A DNA stretch of 64,000 nt from Paenibacillus etheri (GCF_001012825.1 NZ_LCZJ02000023.1:98301-162300); one strand, 5' to 3'; shown: positions 8,180 through 17,240, numbered from the stretch's first letter. Notes: generated by a model from the letters alone, not told the origin. Translations and numbers: made by a program.

Positions 8180-9055
8180 TCAGGGATTCCCCATCAACCA
8201 CGCTTGTACATGCTTCAAGAATTTTTTAGTGGCAGGAGAAGCATATTTCATGGAATGTACAGCGATCCCCAGCGACCTGAAACTACGTTCCTCCAATTCA
8301 AGCATCGTTACATTATAATTCTGACGTGTTAATACAAGCTCTGGCAAAATACTAATCCCAAGCCCCTTCTCCACCATGGCCATAATGGCATAGTCATCGC
8401 CTGCTGAGAACTTAATATTCGGTTTGATGCCTGCCTTATCCAGCACACGTCTAACGTCATAATCTGAACCTGCCTTAGGAATGATGAAATCCTCTTTAGC
8501 AATTTGGGATAAGGACAGAAAAGGTTCAGCACTAAGCGGATTTTCTTTGGATACGATACCTAACATCCGGTCCTTTTTTAAGGGAATCACTTCGAACTTC
8601 TCTCGCGTAGGCAGAGAAATAAAACCACAGTCAACGACTCCAGCCTCGATCCATTGCTCAACCTCTAAGTAACCACCTTCCATCAACCTGATTTCAATAT
8701 AGGGGTACTCACTGCGAAATTGCTTAATCATTCCTGGCAGCCAATGCACAGATACACTGGTGAATGTACCAATGGTTATGGTCCCGACCTCTAGCCCATG
8801 TATATCTGCTACCTCCTGCTTCAATTTTTCATTCCACTTTAGAATTTCACGGATAGGCTGTAGTACTTGCTCCCCATTTACCGTCAATTTAACGCCAGAT
8901 CTATTTCTAATTAATAACGTGAAACCAAACTCCATCTCCAGGCTACTAATCGTGTGGCTAATTCCAGATTGCGTAAAACCCAGCACATCTGCTGCTTTTG
9001 TTAAGCTGCCTAGCTCTACAACTTTTAGAAAAATCTCATACTTATTAATGCTCAA
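8180..9055 (-). CDS. LysR-family transcriptional regulator
   Basis: A 291-residue LysR-type regulator. The N-terminal winged helix-turn-helix is clear (FLKVVELGSLTKAADVLGFT, then QSGISHTISSLEMEFG), followed by a two-lobed substrate-binding domain (VGTITIGTFTSVSVHWLPGM). The start is a TTG at 9055 with GAGGG upstream. It is divergent from an EamA-type exporter starting at about 9173, an arrangement typical of an effector-responsive regulator controlling its neighbour. The effector cannot be inferred from the sequence. Confidence 0.92.
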   Translation of the reverse strand: MSINKYEIFLKVVELGSLTKAADVLGFTQSGISHTISSLEMEFGFTLLIRNRSGVKLTVNGEQVLQPIREILKWNEKLKQEVADIHGLEVGTITIGTFTSVSVHWLPGMIKQFRSEYPYIEIRLMEGGYLEVEQWIEAGVVDCGFISLPTREKFEVIPLKKDRMLGIVSKENPLSAEPFLSLSQIAKEDFIIPKAGSDYDVRRVLDKAGIKPNIKFSAGDDYAIMAMVEKGLGISILPELVLTRQNYNVTMLELEERSFRSLGIAVHSMKYASPATKKFLKHVQAWLMGNP

Positions 9056-9172
9056 CCTTTATCCCTCACCTTTATATATTGCATAAGTTTTACTCATGTA
9101 TCCTATGATAAACATTCAGTTACCTTATGTATAGAGCCGTATTATACTAAATTGAGTTGAAAATGAAGAAGG

Positions 9173-10078
9173 ATGGATGAAGAGATGAAACCGCTCAAAG
9201 CTGAGCTGATGCTGTTATTTGTAACATTATTTTGGGGTTCCTCCTACATATTTATGAAGATGGGTTTAGGCACATTAGGCGAATTCAACCTGATTGCACT
9301 CCGCTTCGGACTTGCTTTTATATTAGCCGCAGTGATCTTCCACAAACGTTTAAGAAAAGTTGACATCAAAACATTGAAATATGGTGCTCTACTCGGATTC
9401 TTACTCCTTGGCGTGTTCACATGTATAACGTTCGGACTGAAGACTACAACCACCTCCAACGCTGGATTTTTAGTAGCCCTGACAGTCATTTTTGTACCGA
9501 TATTAGATCGTGTTATTTTCAAAAAAAGAGTCGCACCTCCGCAAGTTTTCGGCTCCGTACTCGCTATAGCTGGAATTGGACTCCTTACATTAAACGCTAC
9601 ATTAAGAATCCAACCCGGTGACTTCCTCTGTGTTCTTTCGGCGGTGTTCTATGCGATACAGATCTTATTTACCAGCAAGGCGGTGAAAGAATGTGATTCA
9701 CTGAATATTGGAATCTTGCAGTTAGGATTTGCCGGAGGATTTGCTTTAGTGTTATCGGCACTGTTCGAGACGCCTTCACTTCCTTCGACTTTACCGGCTT
9801 GGATAGCGATCCTCGCGCTTGGGATTCTCTGTAGTGCCTGTGGCTTCATCCTACAACCCATTGCTCAGAAATATACTTCCCCAACACGCACCGGACTGAT
9901 CTTCTCCCTAGAGCCGGTATTCGCCGCGTTGTTTGGCTATTGGTTCGCCGCTGAAAAGCTATCGATGCAAGGATATGCTGGTGCAGCCCTTGTACTACTA
10001 GGGATTGTAGCATCGGAGCTACTCGGTAAAGTTAATTTCTTCCCTCAATGGACTCAGAAGAAACCAGAACATCTATAG
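9173..10078 (+). CDS. EamA/DMT-family transporter
   Basis: A roughly 300-residue drug/metabolite transporter with about ten membrane helices in two EamA repeats. The first repeat begins with the typical FVTLFWGSSYIFMKMGLG; the second includes PGDFLCVLSAVFYAIQILFT and ends with FSLEPVFAALFGYW and GAALVLLGIVASELL. It probably exports a small metabolite such as an amino acid or nucleoside. The start at 9173 is abutted by its purine stretch; the ATG at 9185 (MKPLKAEL) is an equally good start. The divergent LysR gene probably regulates it. It ends at a very strong hairpin. Confidence 0.9.
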   Translation: MDEEMKPLKAELMLLFVTLFWGSSYIFMKMGLGTLGEFNLIALRFGLAFILAAVIFHKRLRKVDIKTLKYGALLGFLLLGVFTCITFGLKTTTTSNAGFLVALTVIFVPILDRVIFKKRVAPPQVFGSVLAIAGIGLLTLNATLRIQPGDFLCVLSAVFYAIQILFTSKAVKECDSLNIGILQLGFAGGFALVLSALFETPSLPSTLPAWIAILALGILCSACGFILQPIAQKYTSPTRTGLIFSLEPVFAALFGYWFAAEKLSMQGYAGAALVLLGIVASELLGKVNFFPQWTQKKPEHL

Positions 10079-10095
10079 GATGATTTTCTAATACA

Positions 10096-10137
10096 AAAGA
10101 GGCGTCGTTAGCTATGCAAGCTGAACGACGCCTCTTT
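10096..10137. terminator. Strong bidirectional terminator
   Basis: A 14-base perfect stem AAAGAGGCGTCGTT / AACGACGCCTCTTT (10096-10109, 10124-10137) between the converging EamA and DHA2 exporter genes. Confidence 0.93.
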
Positions 10138-10162
10138 ATGTTATCTAGGATAATCGTATGAA

Positions 10163-11662
10163 TTAATGTCCCATCATCATTGCTGCATCCGCCTTCTGAC
10201 CCTCTTCGGAGGAGGAATCAGTTGAAGGAAGCTTCGGTTTGCGCAGGATAATACTCATGAGTACACCGACTACAGCTATACAGCCAGATAGGAAGAATAC
10301 ATCATCAAAGCCTAGAACTGCAGCTGTCAAAGGATTGCTTCCTGCTTTCAATGCTCCCATATGCACAGTAATTTGACTTGTCAGATAACCCGTCAAGCCT
10401 GCTACGGCAAAAGCCACAACCACCTGCTGTGCCGCTGCTGTAAGCGATGTGACCCGGCTCACCAATTCACGCGGCGCTGCATTCAGAACATGTGTATTGA
10501 GTGGCATCATCGCTATACCCATCCCAAATCCTAATAATGCAAGATACAACATAATTGTGTTTAAACTTGTTGTAATCGTAATCCCTGATAGGAGGAATAA
10601 GGTAATCGTAATGATGCTCAGACCCACAAATGCCAGCGGTCGTGCCCCTATCTTATCAAACAATTTACCACCAAGCGGCATGCCGATTACACAAGCTAAA
10701 GCTTGCGGAAGCAGAATTAGACCCGTCTCTAGTGGTGTATAAGCCCGAATCTGCTGTAAGTATAGCGGCACGAACAACATGGAACCAAACAATGCGGCTT
10801 GCATGACCCATGTTAAGATAATGCCGCGGGTGAAATCTGAGGAACGAAAGACGCGCAGATCCAGCAATGGTTGTTTGTGCCGCAGTTCAACGATTATAAA
10901 TAGAATCAGCGCAACACCTCCAACAGATAACCCGAGAATTGCTGGAGTCGATGACCAACTATTAGCCCCACCTTCATTTACTCCATAAGCCAGCATGGAG
11001 AATGCAATCGGAGCCAGTATAATGCCTAGTATATCGAGGTTACCTTTACCGATCTTCTCCGTCTTGGGTAGATACTTAACACCAAGAATAATACCAACAA
11101 TCCCAATCGGCACGTTAATCAAGAAGATCCAATGCCAGCTAACATATTCAACAAGCCATCCGGACAATATTGGGCCAAGTGCAGGCGCAAGCAACATGGG
11201 AATTCCTAGCATCCCCATAATCGACCCTCTTCTTTCTGCTGGAGCCAGCTTAAAAACCATAGCCATCCCTATGGGAGCAACCATCCCCCCACCAAGACCT
11301 TGGATCACACGAAAAATAACAAGCTGCGAAGAAGTTTGAGCTACGGAACATAACATGGAGCCAAGAATGAACAACGTGAGCGTCACCAGAAACACCTGTT
11401 TTGAACCGAAGCGATCTGTCATCCAGCCTGCGAGCGGTATTACAGCCGCTAAAGCTAATGTGTACCCTGTAATCGCCCACTGAATCGTTTGGAGATCGGA
11501 GCCGAAGTAGTCCACGAGCTTGGGAACTGCTACATTAACCACCGTACCATCCAGAATAACCATAATCATACCGACGATAATTGCAAGAAGCGGGGGGATG
11601 ATAGCTCTTAGCGAGAATGGCTGTTCTTCTGTGTGGCTACTCCCAGTTATTGATTTTTTCAT
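10163..11662 (-). CDS. DHA2-family multidrug MFS exporter (EmrB/QacA type)
   Basis: A proton-coupled multidrug exporter of the 14-helix DHA2 group, about 499 residues. Motif D1-like LDGTVVNVAVPKL and the motif A loop GWMTDRFGSKQ lie near residues 42-90. IQGLGGGMVAPIGMA and the motif C region GPILSGWLVEYVSWHWIFLINVP are also present. I prefer the ATG at 11662 (MKKSITGS), with GGAG 6 bases upstream, over a GTG at 11674. It has no dedicated regulator next to it, unlike the lmrB copy at 17.5 kb. The C-terminus is hydrophilic and ends MMMGH. Confidence 0.92.
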   Translation of the reverse strand: MKKSITGSSHTEEQPFSLRAIIPPLLAIIVGMIMVILDGTVVNVAVPKLVDYFGSDLQTIQWAITGYTLALAAVIPLAGWMTDRFGSKQVFLVTLTLFILGSMLCSVAQTSSQLVIFRVIQGLGGGMVAPIGMAMVFKLAPAERRGSIMGMLGIPMLLAPALGPILSGWLVEYVSWHWIFLINVPIGIVGIILGVKYLPKTEKIGKGNLDILGIILAPIAFSMLAYGVNEGGANSWSSTPAILGLSVGGVALILFIIVELRHKQPLLDLRVFRSSDFTRGIILTWVMQAALFGSMLFVPLYLQQIRAYTPLETGLILLPQALACVIGMPLGGKLFDKIGARPLAFVGLSIITITLFLLSGITITTSLNTIMLYLALLGFGMGIAMMPLNTHVLNAAPRELVSRVTSLTAAAQQVVVAFAVAGLTGYLTSQITVHMGALKAGSNPLTAAVLGFDDVFFLSGCIAVVGVLMSIILRKPKLPSTDSSSEEGQKADAAMMMGH

Positions 11663-11812
11663 CCAGTGCTCCACTCTTTTCTCTAATTTAGTTAAATGCT
11701 TTAACGATTATTTCAAATTTTAATTTACCTTCGATGAAGGCGAAAGTCAACAAATAAAACCCTTTTTTACAATAAAAATACATTGCAATCTCAGAATGTT
11801 TATTGAAACGCA

Positions 11813-11872
11813 AAAAAGACTATGCATGGTCCCAATAAGAAATTTCTTCTTAAGGAACGCACGCATAGCCTA
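11813..11872 (-). terminator. Long interrupted hairpin terminator
   Basis: On the minus strand GGCTATGCGTG pairs with CATGCATAG, with a further inner pairing (GTTCC/GGGAC), and runs into TTTTTT. It lies downstream of the 11906-12655 gene. Confidence 0.7.
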
Positions 11873-11905
11873 TTGCATTAAACTATATCATTAATATTCT
11901 CCAGG

Positions 11906-12655
11906 TTAAATGGAGGGCAGATTTCCCTTTAATTCAACAATCTTACCAGACTTATCAAGAACAAACTCAAGGGATGCATCCGTTACAGCAAAGCCAAGTA
12001 CACATTGTATTGACATTTGATCTTCTTTTTGAATACTTTCAGTAGACTTTATGCCATGATAAGTACCAGCTCGTGCAGTAAAATCAGCCCAATATTTCTG
12101 TAAACCCGTTGTGGAAAGCGAACGTTTCATTTCATCACTAAAGAATCGATTCTCTAATTCTTGAAATTGTCCAGTGCTCAGCAGTCCCGCTATCACGCTT
12201 GCTGTAACCTCGGGCGCATATACTTCCACTAGATTAGCGTCAGCATTATAGGCGGTCACTAGTCCTACACTAGTGAAAAAGGAGAGCGGAACATATAAGT
12301 GTTCCTTCCTAAACACAACATTATCCTTAAAATCTCTTTTCTCAGTATTATTAATGGTAATGTGGTCGTCTCCTACTTTATATTCAATCTTTTGTTTGAC
12401 TCCGCTTAATGTAATGGTGTCCGTACTTTTTTGATAAGTGGTTTGATATTTTAAGATGCTTGCTGCCTCTCTAAGGGGAAGCATGACTGTAGAACCGTTA
12501 GGATAAGCTGAATATTGATCTAATTTCAGAACCTGACCATTCAAGACCACCTTTACTTCACTAGAATCTGCCCAAGCTGTAGAATAGGTAGTTCCACCAA
12601 ATCCATTTACCAATAACAGTACACTTAATACAACAACAACCGCGATTTTGTTCAT
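11906..12655 (-). CDS. Secreted copper-amine-oxidase-N-domain protein with DUF3887-like C-terminus
   Basis: A 249-residue exported protein. It has a signal peptide (MNKIAVVVVLSVLLLVNGFG...AWA). Residues about 33-145 form the stalk-like copper amine oxidase N-terminal domain often found in Paenibacillus envelope proteins (VKVVLNGQVLKLD, VMLPLREAASIL, HLYVPLSFFTSVGL). Residues about 155-249 (GQFQELENRFFSDEMKRSL, GTYHGIKS, LEFVLDKSGKIVELKG) resemble the DUF3887 fold. No amine oxidase activity is implied. GGGAGG precedes the start. It has its own terminator. Confidence 0.78.
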   Translation of the reverse strand: MNKIAVVVVLSVLLLVNGFGGTTYSTAWADSSEVKVVLNGQVLKLDQYSAYPNGSTVMLPLREAASILKYQTTYQKSTDTITLSGVKQKIEYKVGDDHITINNTEKRDFKDNVVFRKEHLYVPLSFFTSVGLVTAYNADANLVEVYAPEVTASVIAGLLSTGQFQELENRFFSDEMKRSLSTTGLQKYWADFTARAGTYHGIKSTESIQKEDQMSIQCVLGFAVTDASLEFVLDKSGKIVELKGNLPSI

Positions 12656-12782
12656 CCGTTCGAAACCTCCCTTTTTTTGACTATTAGTATTATGTGCGTT
12701 TCCAGCATCTGCTAATCCTAATGGTAGTAAAGCTCAACAAAAAAAGTGAATCGCTTCTTTCATGGATATTCAAGTTTCTAGG

Positions 12783-13547
12783 TTATTCTACCTTAAAGTC
12801 AAAGTATTGTTTTGGATAAGGTTCCTTGATCAATGTAAAATGCCACCATTCCTTGCTGTAAGGTTTAAATCCCTGTTTTACCATCGCCTCTTTGAGGATT
12901 GCCCGATTTGCTTTCTGAGTCTTGTTGATTAAGGACGTATCGTAATTGGAGATGTCTCCGAAAAAATCAAACGGGCTGCCCATATCTACTTCAGCTCCCG
13001 TTTCTATATTTACGATCGTTAAATCGACGGTGCTACCTCTGGAATGTCCAGATTTTTTAGCGATAAAACCAAGTTTAAATAGATTACGTTTATCCAGTCG
13101 CGGATAATATTGCTGTTTCATCTTAGTATCTGCGGCATTCTGCGACCATCTTACAAAATGATTCACTGCCGTCTGCGGGCGATAAGCATCATAAATTTTA
13201 AGGATATAGCCTTTGTTCGCTAAATCCTCACTTACAGCCTTCAAAGCCGTTGCCGCTGTCCGCGAGAATATCGCTAAGGGCGCCTTGTAGTCATCAATCC
13301 GCTTCCCCACAAAATTATTATCCCCGTAATAACGAATCTCAAATTGTGCGGTAGGAATCACTTCATCCAGATAGACAAAACCTTGCGGTAAATGGTTCTT
13401 CTTCTCCATTTGCATCTGCTGTAGCACGGAGTCTGTTGAAGAGCCGACATAAGCAGCATCAGCACTGCCCATAAATATAGTGTTTGTCCACAACAACAGC
13501 ACAACTGCAAAAACTGCGACTCTTGTTCCTCTAGAACCCAATCTCAA
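12783..13547 (-). CDS. Exported VanX-like D-alanyl-D-alanine dipeptidase
   Basis: A peptidase M15D (VanX/DdpX-type) zinc enzyme that would cleave D-Ala-D-Ala dipeptide. Visible active-site features are Arg in IYDAYRPQTAVN, the zinc ligands His and Asp in KSGHSRGSTVDL, and Glu-His in KEWWHFTL. An N-terminal hydrophobic segment (RVAVFAVVLLLW) indicates export or anchoring, unlike the cytoplasmic VanX of resistance operons. The frame is open from a GTG at 13580, but that codon lacks a ribosome site; a TTG at 13547 behind AGAGG gives a conventional signal peptide, so I use it. No vanH or vanA-type ligase is nearby, so a cell-wall turnover role is more likely than glycopeptide resistance. Confidence 0.85.
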   Translation of the reverse strand: MRLGSRGTRVAVFAVVLLLWTNTIFMGSADAAYVGSSTDSVLQQMQMEKKNHLPQGFVYLDEVIPTAQFEIRYYGDNNFVGKRIDDYKAPLAIFSRTAATALKAVSEDLANKGYILKIYDAYRPQTAVNHFVRWSQNAADTKMKQQYYPRLDKRNLFKLGFIAKKSGHSRGSTVDLTIVNIETGAEVDMGSPFDFFGDISNYDTSLINKTQKANRAILKEAMVKQGFKPYSKEWWHFTLIKEPYPKQYFDFKVE

Positions 13548-13592
13548 TTCATCCAGCCTCTTCTCAGTTGTTGTCTTCACATACTCAAATAA

Positions 13593-14498
13593 TTACGAGT
13601 TTACGGTTTCAACTAGAAATTTTTCTATTACAGGTGTAAATTTATTATTCGTGGAATTAAGTAATTGTAGTAGCTTTTCTAAAATCGAAAGAATTCTAGT
13701 ATCAACTTTTCTATCTTTTAGTGCATCCTCATACGCCTTTTTCACTTCTGGTTTGATAACTTGCTCATCATAGTCATATGCAGGTGTATTACTACTTCCA
13801 TATAATAAGCGAGACGTTGCAATGAGAAGTTCTTTTTGAAGAGCGGTTGAACGGTTAGAAGCAGGATATTTCGTCACAAAATCCTCTATTGCAAGCGCTC
13901 TATTCGTTAACTCGGCCCATGGAATTACAATCGCTGCATCAGATACACTCGGTTGATTAGATTCTGTGGCCATAATGTCAATATAAGCTGCGATGTCTTT
14001 CGTAACATATGGCTTAAAAGTCTTAAAACCCTCATAATGCATTACCGGATAGTACATGCCCTCACTGGTCTCCAACTTATATCCCTTATCACGGCCTTCT
14101 ATTAACACATTACGTACGTTGGAATCTTTAATCGTATTAAGGAGTGAGGTATAAGTTAGATTTTTGCCTTTGGAAAAAGCATTATTTATCTCTTTCTGCA
14201 CCTTCTCCGGAAAAACCTTTTCTGAGTATACAGATAAATGAGCTTTTTGTGTATTCTCTAGCTGAAGAGTCATCTGTGTCGCTGTCCATTTATCCACTTC
14301 ATCAATATGATTAATCAAATAATTACGTGCGTTAGCAAGAAATGTTGGCTTCTGTACATACTGCTGGAATTGATTATAGACTTTTACAGTTTCCGTTGCC
14401 GTTGCGGCAAGTACTGGTTCAATGCCCAAAGTACTTAATCCTGTCACTGAACCAAGGGCAATAGAAATACTTAACAAGCCGGTTTTTTTCCAGTTCAA
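13593..14498 (-). CDS. Secreted protein of unknown function (paralog A)
   Basis: A 301-residue exported protein: TTG start at 14498 with GGGAGG 7 bases upstream, then MNWKKTGLLSISIALGSVTG and a cleavage region near VLAAT. The mature part is helical and carries patterns shared with the 16332-17240 gene: QYVQKP, ARNYLINHIDEVD, TLQLEN, EGMYYPVM, KDIAAYIDIMATE, FVTKYPASNRS. I do not recognise a characterised family. It lies 12 bases upstream of the VanX-like gene on the same strand, so the two are probably cotranscribed, hinting at a cell-surface role. Confidence 0.8.
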   Translation of the reverse strand: MNWKKTGLLSISIALGSVTGLSTLGIEPVLAATATETVKVYNQFQQYVQKPTFLANARNYLINHIDEVDKWTATQMTLQLENTQKAHLSVYSEKVFPEKVQKEINNAFSKGKNLTYTSLLNTIKDSNVRNVLIEGRDKGYKLETSEGMYYPVMHYEGFKTFKPYVTKDIAAYIDIMATESNQPSVSDAAIVIPWAELTNRALAIEDFVTKYPASNRSTALQKELLIATSRLLYGSSNTPAYDYDEQVIKPEVKKAYEDALKDRKVDTRILSILEKLLQLLNSTNNKFTPVIEKFLVETVNS

Positions 14499-14652
14499 TA
14501 AATAACCTCCCTTTTGCCATATATGTAATTGTACTTAATATTTAGACATACGGGAATAACCTGAAACTAATTGGTTCATAGTACCCATTCCAAACAATTC
14601 CCAAAGTGCACGAGGTTTATGAATTTGATGAAGTCTCTTGTATCAAAATAAT

Positions 14653-14690
14653 ATATATTGACACAATATATATTGAACCGATATATTATA
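14653..14690 (+). promoter_or_regulatory. padR promoter with two overlapping operator-like dyads
   Basis: TTGACA (14658-14663) and TATATT (14682-14687) are a plausible promoter with 18-base spacing. It is embedded in two offset dyads: ATATATTG-ACA-CAATATAT (14653-14671, perfect) and ATATATTG-AAC-CGATATAT (14668-14686, one mismatch). The layout suggests PadR autorepression. Confidence 0.72.
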
Positions 14691-14733
14691 AGTGTGGTAT
14701 ACAAATATTTCTAAACTACAAGGAGGCTCTATT

Positions 14734-15267
14734 TTGAACAGTCAGGATGTTATTTTAGGCATGCTTATGAAAGAATCGAAGACTGGTTACGAAATAAAAC
14801 AGTTATTGGAGAATGTATTCTCTAATTTCTATAGTTCTAGTTATGGAACGATTTATCCTACACTTGCTCGAATGGAAAAGGAGGGTTTGATAACTAAGGA
14901 AAATGTGCAGCAAGAAGGCAAGCCTAATAAGAATCTTTTAAATATCACGGATAAAGGAAGAGAAAGTTTTAATGCCTATTTATTAGCCCCACTCGAGGCA
15001 GACAGTATTAAGAAATCTGATTTTATGATGAGGTTATATTTTGGAGAATTTGTTGGGTATGACAAGGTGATTATTTGGTTGAAGCAAGCACAAGAGGAAT
15101 CACAGAATAAGTTAGATCAATTACTTGACCAGTATTCACTTTATAAAGATGAAATGCATCCAGCACAGATCATCTGCATCCAAATTGGTATAGAAGAATA
15201 TAAAGCAAAACTCAGAATCATAGCCGAAGGTTTGTCAAACATGGAGCAGATAGTGCTTACGAAGTAA
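14734..15267 (+). CDS. PadR-family transcriptional regulator
   Basis: A 177-residue PadR-type repressor. The start is a TTG at 14734 with AGGAGG 7 bases upstream. The winged helix covers residues 1-85 (ILGMLMKESKTGYEIKQLLE, SSYGTIYPTLARMEKEGLI, KNLLNITDKGRESF), followed by a C-terminal coiled dimerisation region (about 100-177). This is the long PadR/AphA-like form. Two overlapping dyads over its promoter suggest autoregulation. The SDR gene starts 63 bases after its stop on the same strand, so the regulator and the dehydrogenase are probably one unit; PadR ligands are often small aromatic or antibiotic-like molecules. Confidence 0.92.
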   Translation: MNSQDVILGMLMKESKTGYEIKQLLENVFSNFYSSSYGTIYPTLARMEKEGLITKENVQQEGKPNKNLLNITDKGRESFNAYLLAPLEADSIKKSDFMMRLYFGEFVGYDKVIIWLKQAQEESQNKLDQLLDQYSLYKDEMHPAQIICIQIGIEEYKAKLRIIAEGLSNMEQIVLTK

Positions 15268-15330
15268 GTTTTGTATTGTACGCACCAAATGAAGCTGTAA
15301 CGCTCATAAAACTTTTAGGAGGAATTGTTA

Positions 15331-16149
15331 ATGAAAACCATTTTTATAACGGGTGCTTCGTCTGGCATTGGGAGAACTACAGTAAAACATTTTGCTGAAA
15401 GAGGATGGAACGTCGTAGCCACGATGCGTTCTCCTGAACAAGAAAGTGAACTTATCACTCTTGATAATGTATTGGTATTAAGACTTGATGTTGAGAAAGT
15501 AGATACGATTCATTCTGCATTAGCGGAAGCAATTAATCGGTTCGGTAAAATTGACGTTCTTCTCAATAATGCTGGTTATGGAACAATGGGTCTTATAGAA
15601 GTAGCTACAGATGAGCAGATCAGAAGACAGTTTGAAGTGAATGTTTTTGGTCTTATCAGTATGACTAAAGCTATGTTGCCACATTTTAGATCTAATCAAA
15701 ACGGTTTGCTGATCAATATCTCTTCTATGGGAGGGAAAGTAACCTTTCCTACGATGTCTCTGTATCATTCAACTAAATTCGCCGTAGAAGGTTTTTCTGA
15801 ATCCGTATCTTATGAATTAGCTTCACAAAACATCAAAGTAAAGTTAATTGAACCAGGTGCTATTCAAACAGACTTTGGTGGAAGATCGATGGAGTTCTTT
15901 TTTAATGATGCATTAACAGATTATAAGCCCTTTACTACTGCATTTTTAGGTAAATTGGGTGAGATGGAAAAACAACCTGCGTACGCTTCGCCTCCAGAAA
16001 TTGTTGCGGAAACCATATATCAAGCCGCCACAGATGGGACAAGTCAATTCCGATACGTTGTTGGAGATGATGCCAAAATGCTCATTCATATGAAAGAAAA
16101 TACAGATGAAGAAGAGTATCTGACTAATATAGCCCAGCATTTTTCTTAA
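15331..16149 (+). CDS. Short-chain dehydrogenase/reductase (classical SDR)
   Basis: A 272-residue NAD(P)-dependent oxidoreductase. Visible motifs are the cofactor glycine motif TGASSGIG (residues 6-13), NNAG, the catalytic serine in NISSMGG, and YHSTK as the YxxxK active site, followed by EPGAIQT. The start is at the ATG at 15331, 8 bases after AGGAGG, two codons inside the longest frame. It is downstream of and probably cotranscribed with the PadR gene, so expression is likely induced by the PadR effector. The substrate is not evident. Confidence 0.93.
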   Translation: MKTIFITGASSGIGRTTVKHFAERGWNVVATMRSPEQESELITLDNVLVLRLDVEKVDTIHSALAEAINRFGKIDVLLNNAGYGTMGLIEVATDEQIRRQFEVNVFGLISMTKAMLPHFRSNQNGLLINISSMGGKVTFPTMSLYHSTKFAVEGFSESVSYELASQNIKVKLIEPGAIQTDFGGRSMEFFFNDALTDYKPFTTAFLGKLGEMEKQPAYASPPEIVAETIYQAATDGTSQFRYVVGDDAKMLIHMKENTDEEEYLTNIAQHFS

Positions 16150-16266
16150 AAAGAAGTTAAGTGGCGGACACTTCTCGGTTTTCTGCTGGGGAGAGGTCCC
16201 ACTCTCATCTATTGCAACCCTATGATCATAACCAAAGGGGTACATAATCCGCTAATCAAGCTCCAT

Positions 16267-16302
16267 AAAAAAAAGCAGTTCAATGTGGTGTTGAACCGCT
16301 TC
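16267..16302 (-). terminator. Terminator after paralog B
   Basis: AAGCAGTTCA (16273-16282) pairs with TGAACCGCTT (16292-16301) with one mismatch and is followed on the minus strand by an eight-base T-run. Confidence 0.82.
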
Positions 16303-16331
16303 TTTACATTAGACTACTTTAAGTCAAATAA

Positions 16332-17240
16332 TTATTTTGAATTTATGGTTTCATTTAGAAATTTTTCTACTTCAGGTGTAAATTTATTATGTGTAGAATC
16401 AAGTAATTTCAGCAGCTTTTCTAAAATTGTAACGATCCTACTATCTCCTGTGGCATTCTTCACCGCCGCTTCATAGGCTTGTCTGACTTCTGGATCAATT
16501 ACTTGCGGATCATCACCATATACAGACGTGTTGCTTACTCCATATAATAAATAACCGGTCGCATTTTGAAGCTGTTGTTGAATAGCTGTTGACCGGTTCG
16601 AAGAAGGATATTTCGTCACAAAGCTCTCCATCGCAAGCACTCTATTTGTTAAATCTGACCAGCTTATCGCAACTGCCCCATCCGATAAACTCGGTTGATT
16701 GGTCTCAGTAGCCATAATATCAATGTAAGCAGCGATGTCCTTCGATATATACGGCTTAAATATTTTGAAGCTTTCATAATTCATCGTTGGATAATACATA
16801 CCCTCACTGGTCATTATTTGATAACCCTTATTCGAGCCTTCAATTAATACGCTGGACACTTTGGAATCTTTGATCGCATTGAGTAGGCCAGTATACTTAA
16901 GACTTTTGCTTTTAATATAGACACTATTTATCGCTTTCTGAACATTCTCTGGATAAACTTTTTCTGAGTATGCACGCAAGTGTGCGTTCTGTGCATTCTC
17001 AAGCTGTAGCGTCATCATTATCGCTGTCCAGGTATCCACTTCATCGATATGGTTAATCAAATAATTGCGTGCATGTGCAAGTGATGCCGGCTTCTGTACA
17101 TATTGTTGAAATAACTTATATACACTTGTGGATTCTTTCGATGTTGCGGCAGCTACAGTGTTTGTATGTATGCTCCCAAAACCACCCACAGAACCTAGTA
17201 CTATAGCAGCGCTTAATAATCCAACTTTTTTCCAGTTCAT
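16332..17240 (-). CDS. Secreted protein of unknown function (paralog B)
   Basis: A 302-residue exported paralog of the 13593-14498 product, aligning without large gaps from MNWKK to the C-terminus (TNNKFTPVIEKFL in A, THNKFTPEVEKFL in B). It has an ATG start with AAGGAG upstream and a signal peptide ending near NTVAAA. Conserved blocks such as ARNYLINHIDEVD, LENAQ, EGMYYP and ATETNQPS show a recent duplication. The two copies are in the same orientation with the PadR-SDR pair, on the other strand, lying between them. The function is unknown. A hairpin terminator follows. Confidence 0.8.
   Translation of the reverse strand: MNWKKVGLLSAAIVLGSVGGFGSIHTNTVAAATSKESTSVYKLFQQYVQKPASLAHARNYLINHIDEVDTWTAIMMTLQLENAQNAHLRAYSEKVYPENVQKAINSVYIKSKSLKYTGLLNAIKDSKVSSVLIEGSNKGYQIMTSEGMYYPTMNYESFKIFKPYISKDIAAYIDIMATETNQPSLSDGAVAISWSDLTNRVLAMESFVTKYPSSNRSTAIQQQLQNATGYLLYGVSNTSVYGDDPQVIDPEVRQAYEAAVKNATGDSRIVTILEKLLKLLDSTHNKFTPEVEKFLNETINSK

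Noticed and set aside
12720-12782. Terminator after the VanX-like gene
   Set aside because: A T-run is present on the minus strand, but the preceding stem is only three or four base pairs.
12783-13547. Vancomycin resistance gene
   Set aside because: The VanX-like enzyme is exported and no vanH, vanA/B ligase or vanRS genes are nearby.
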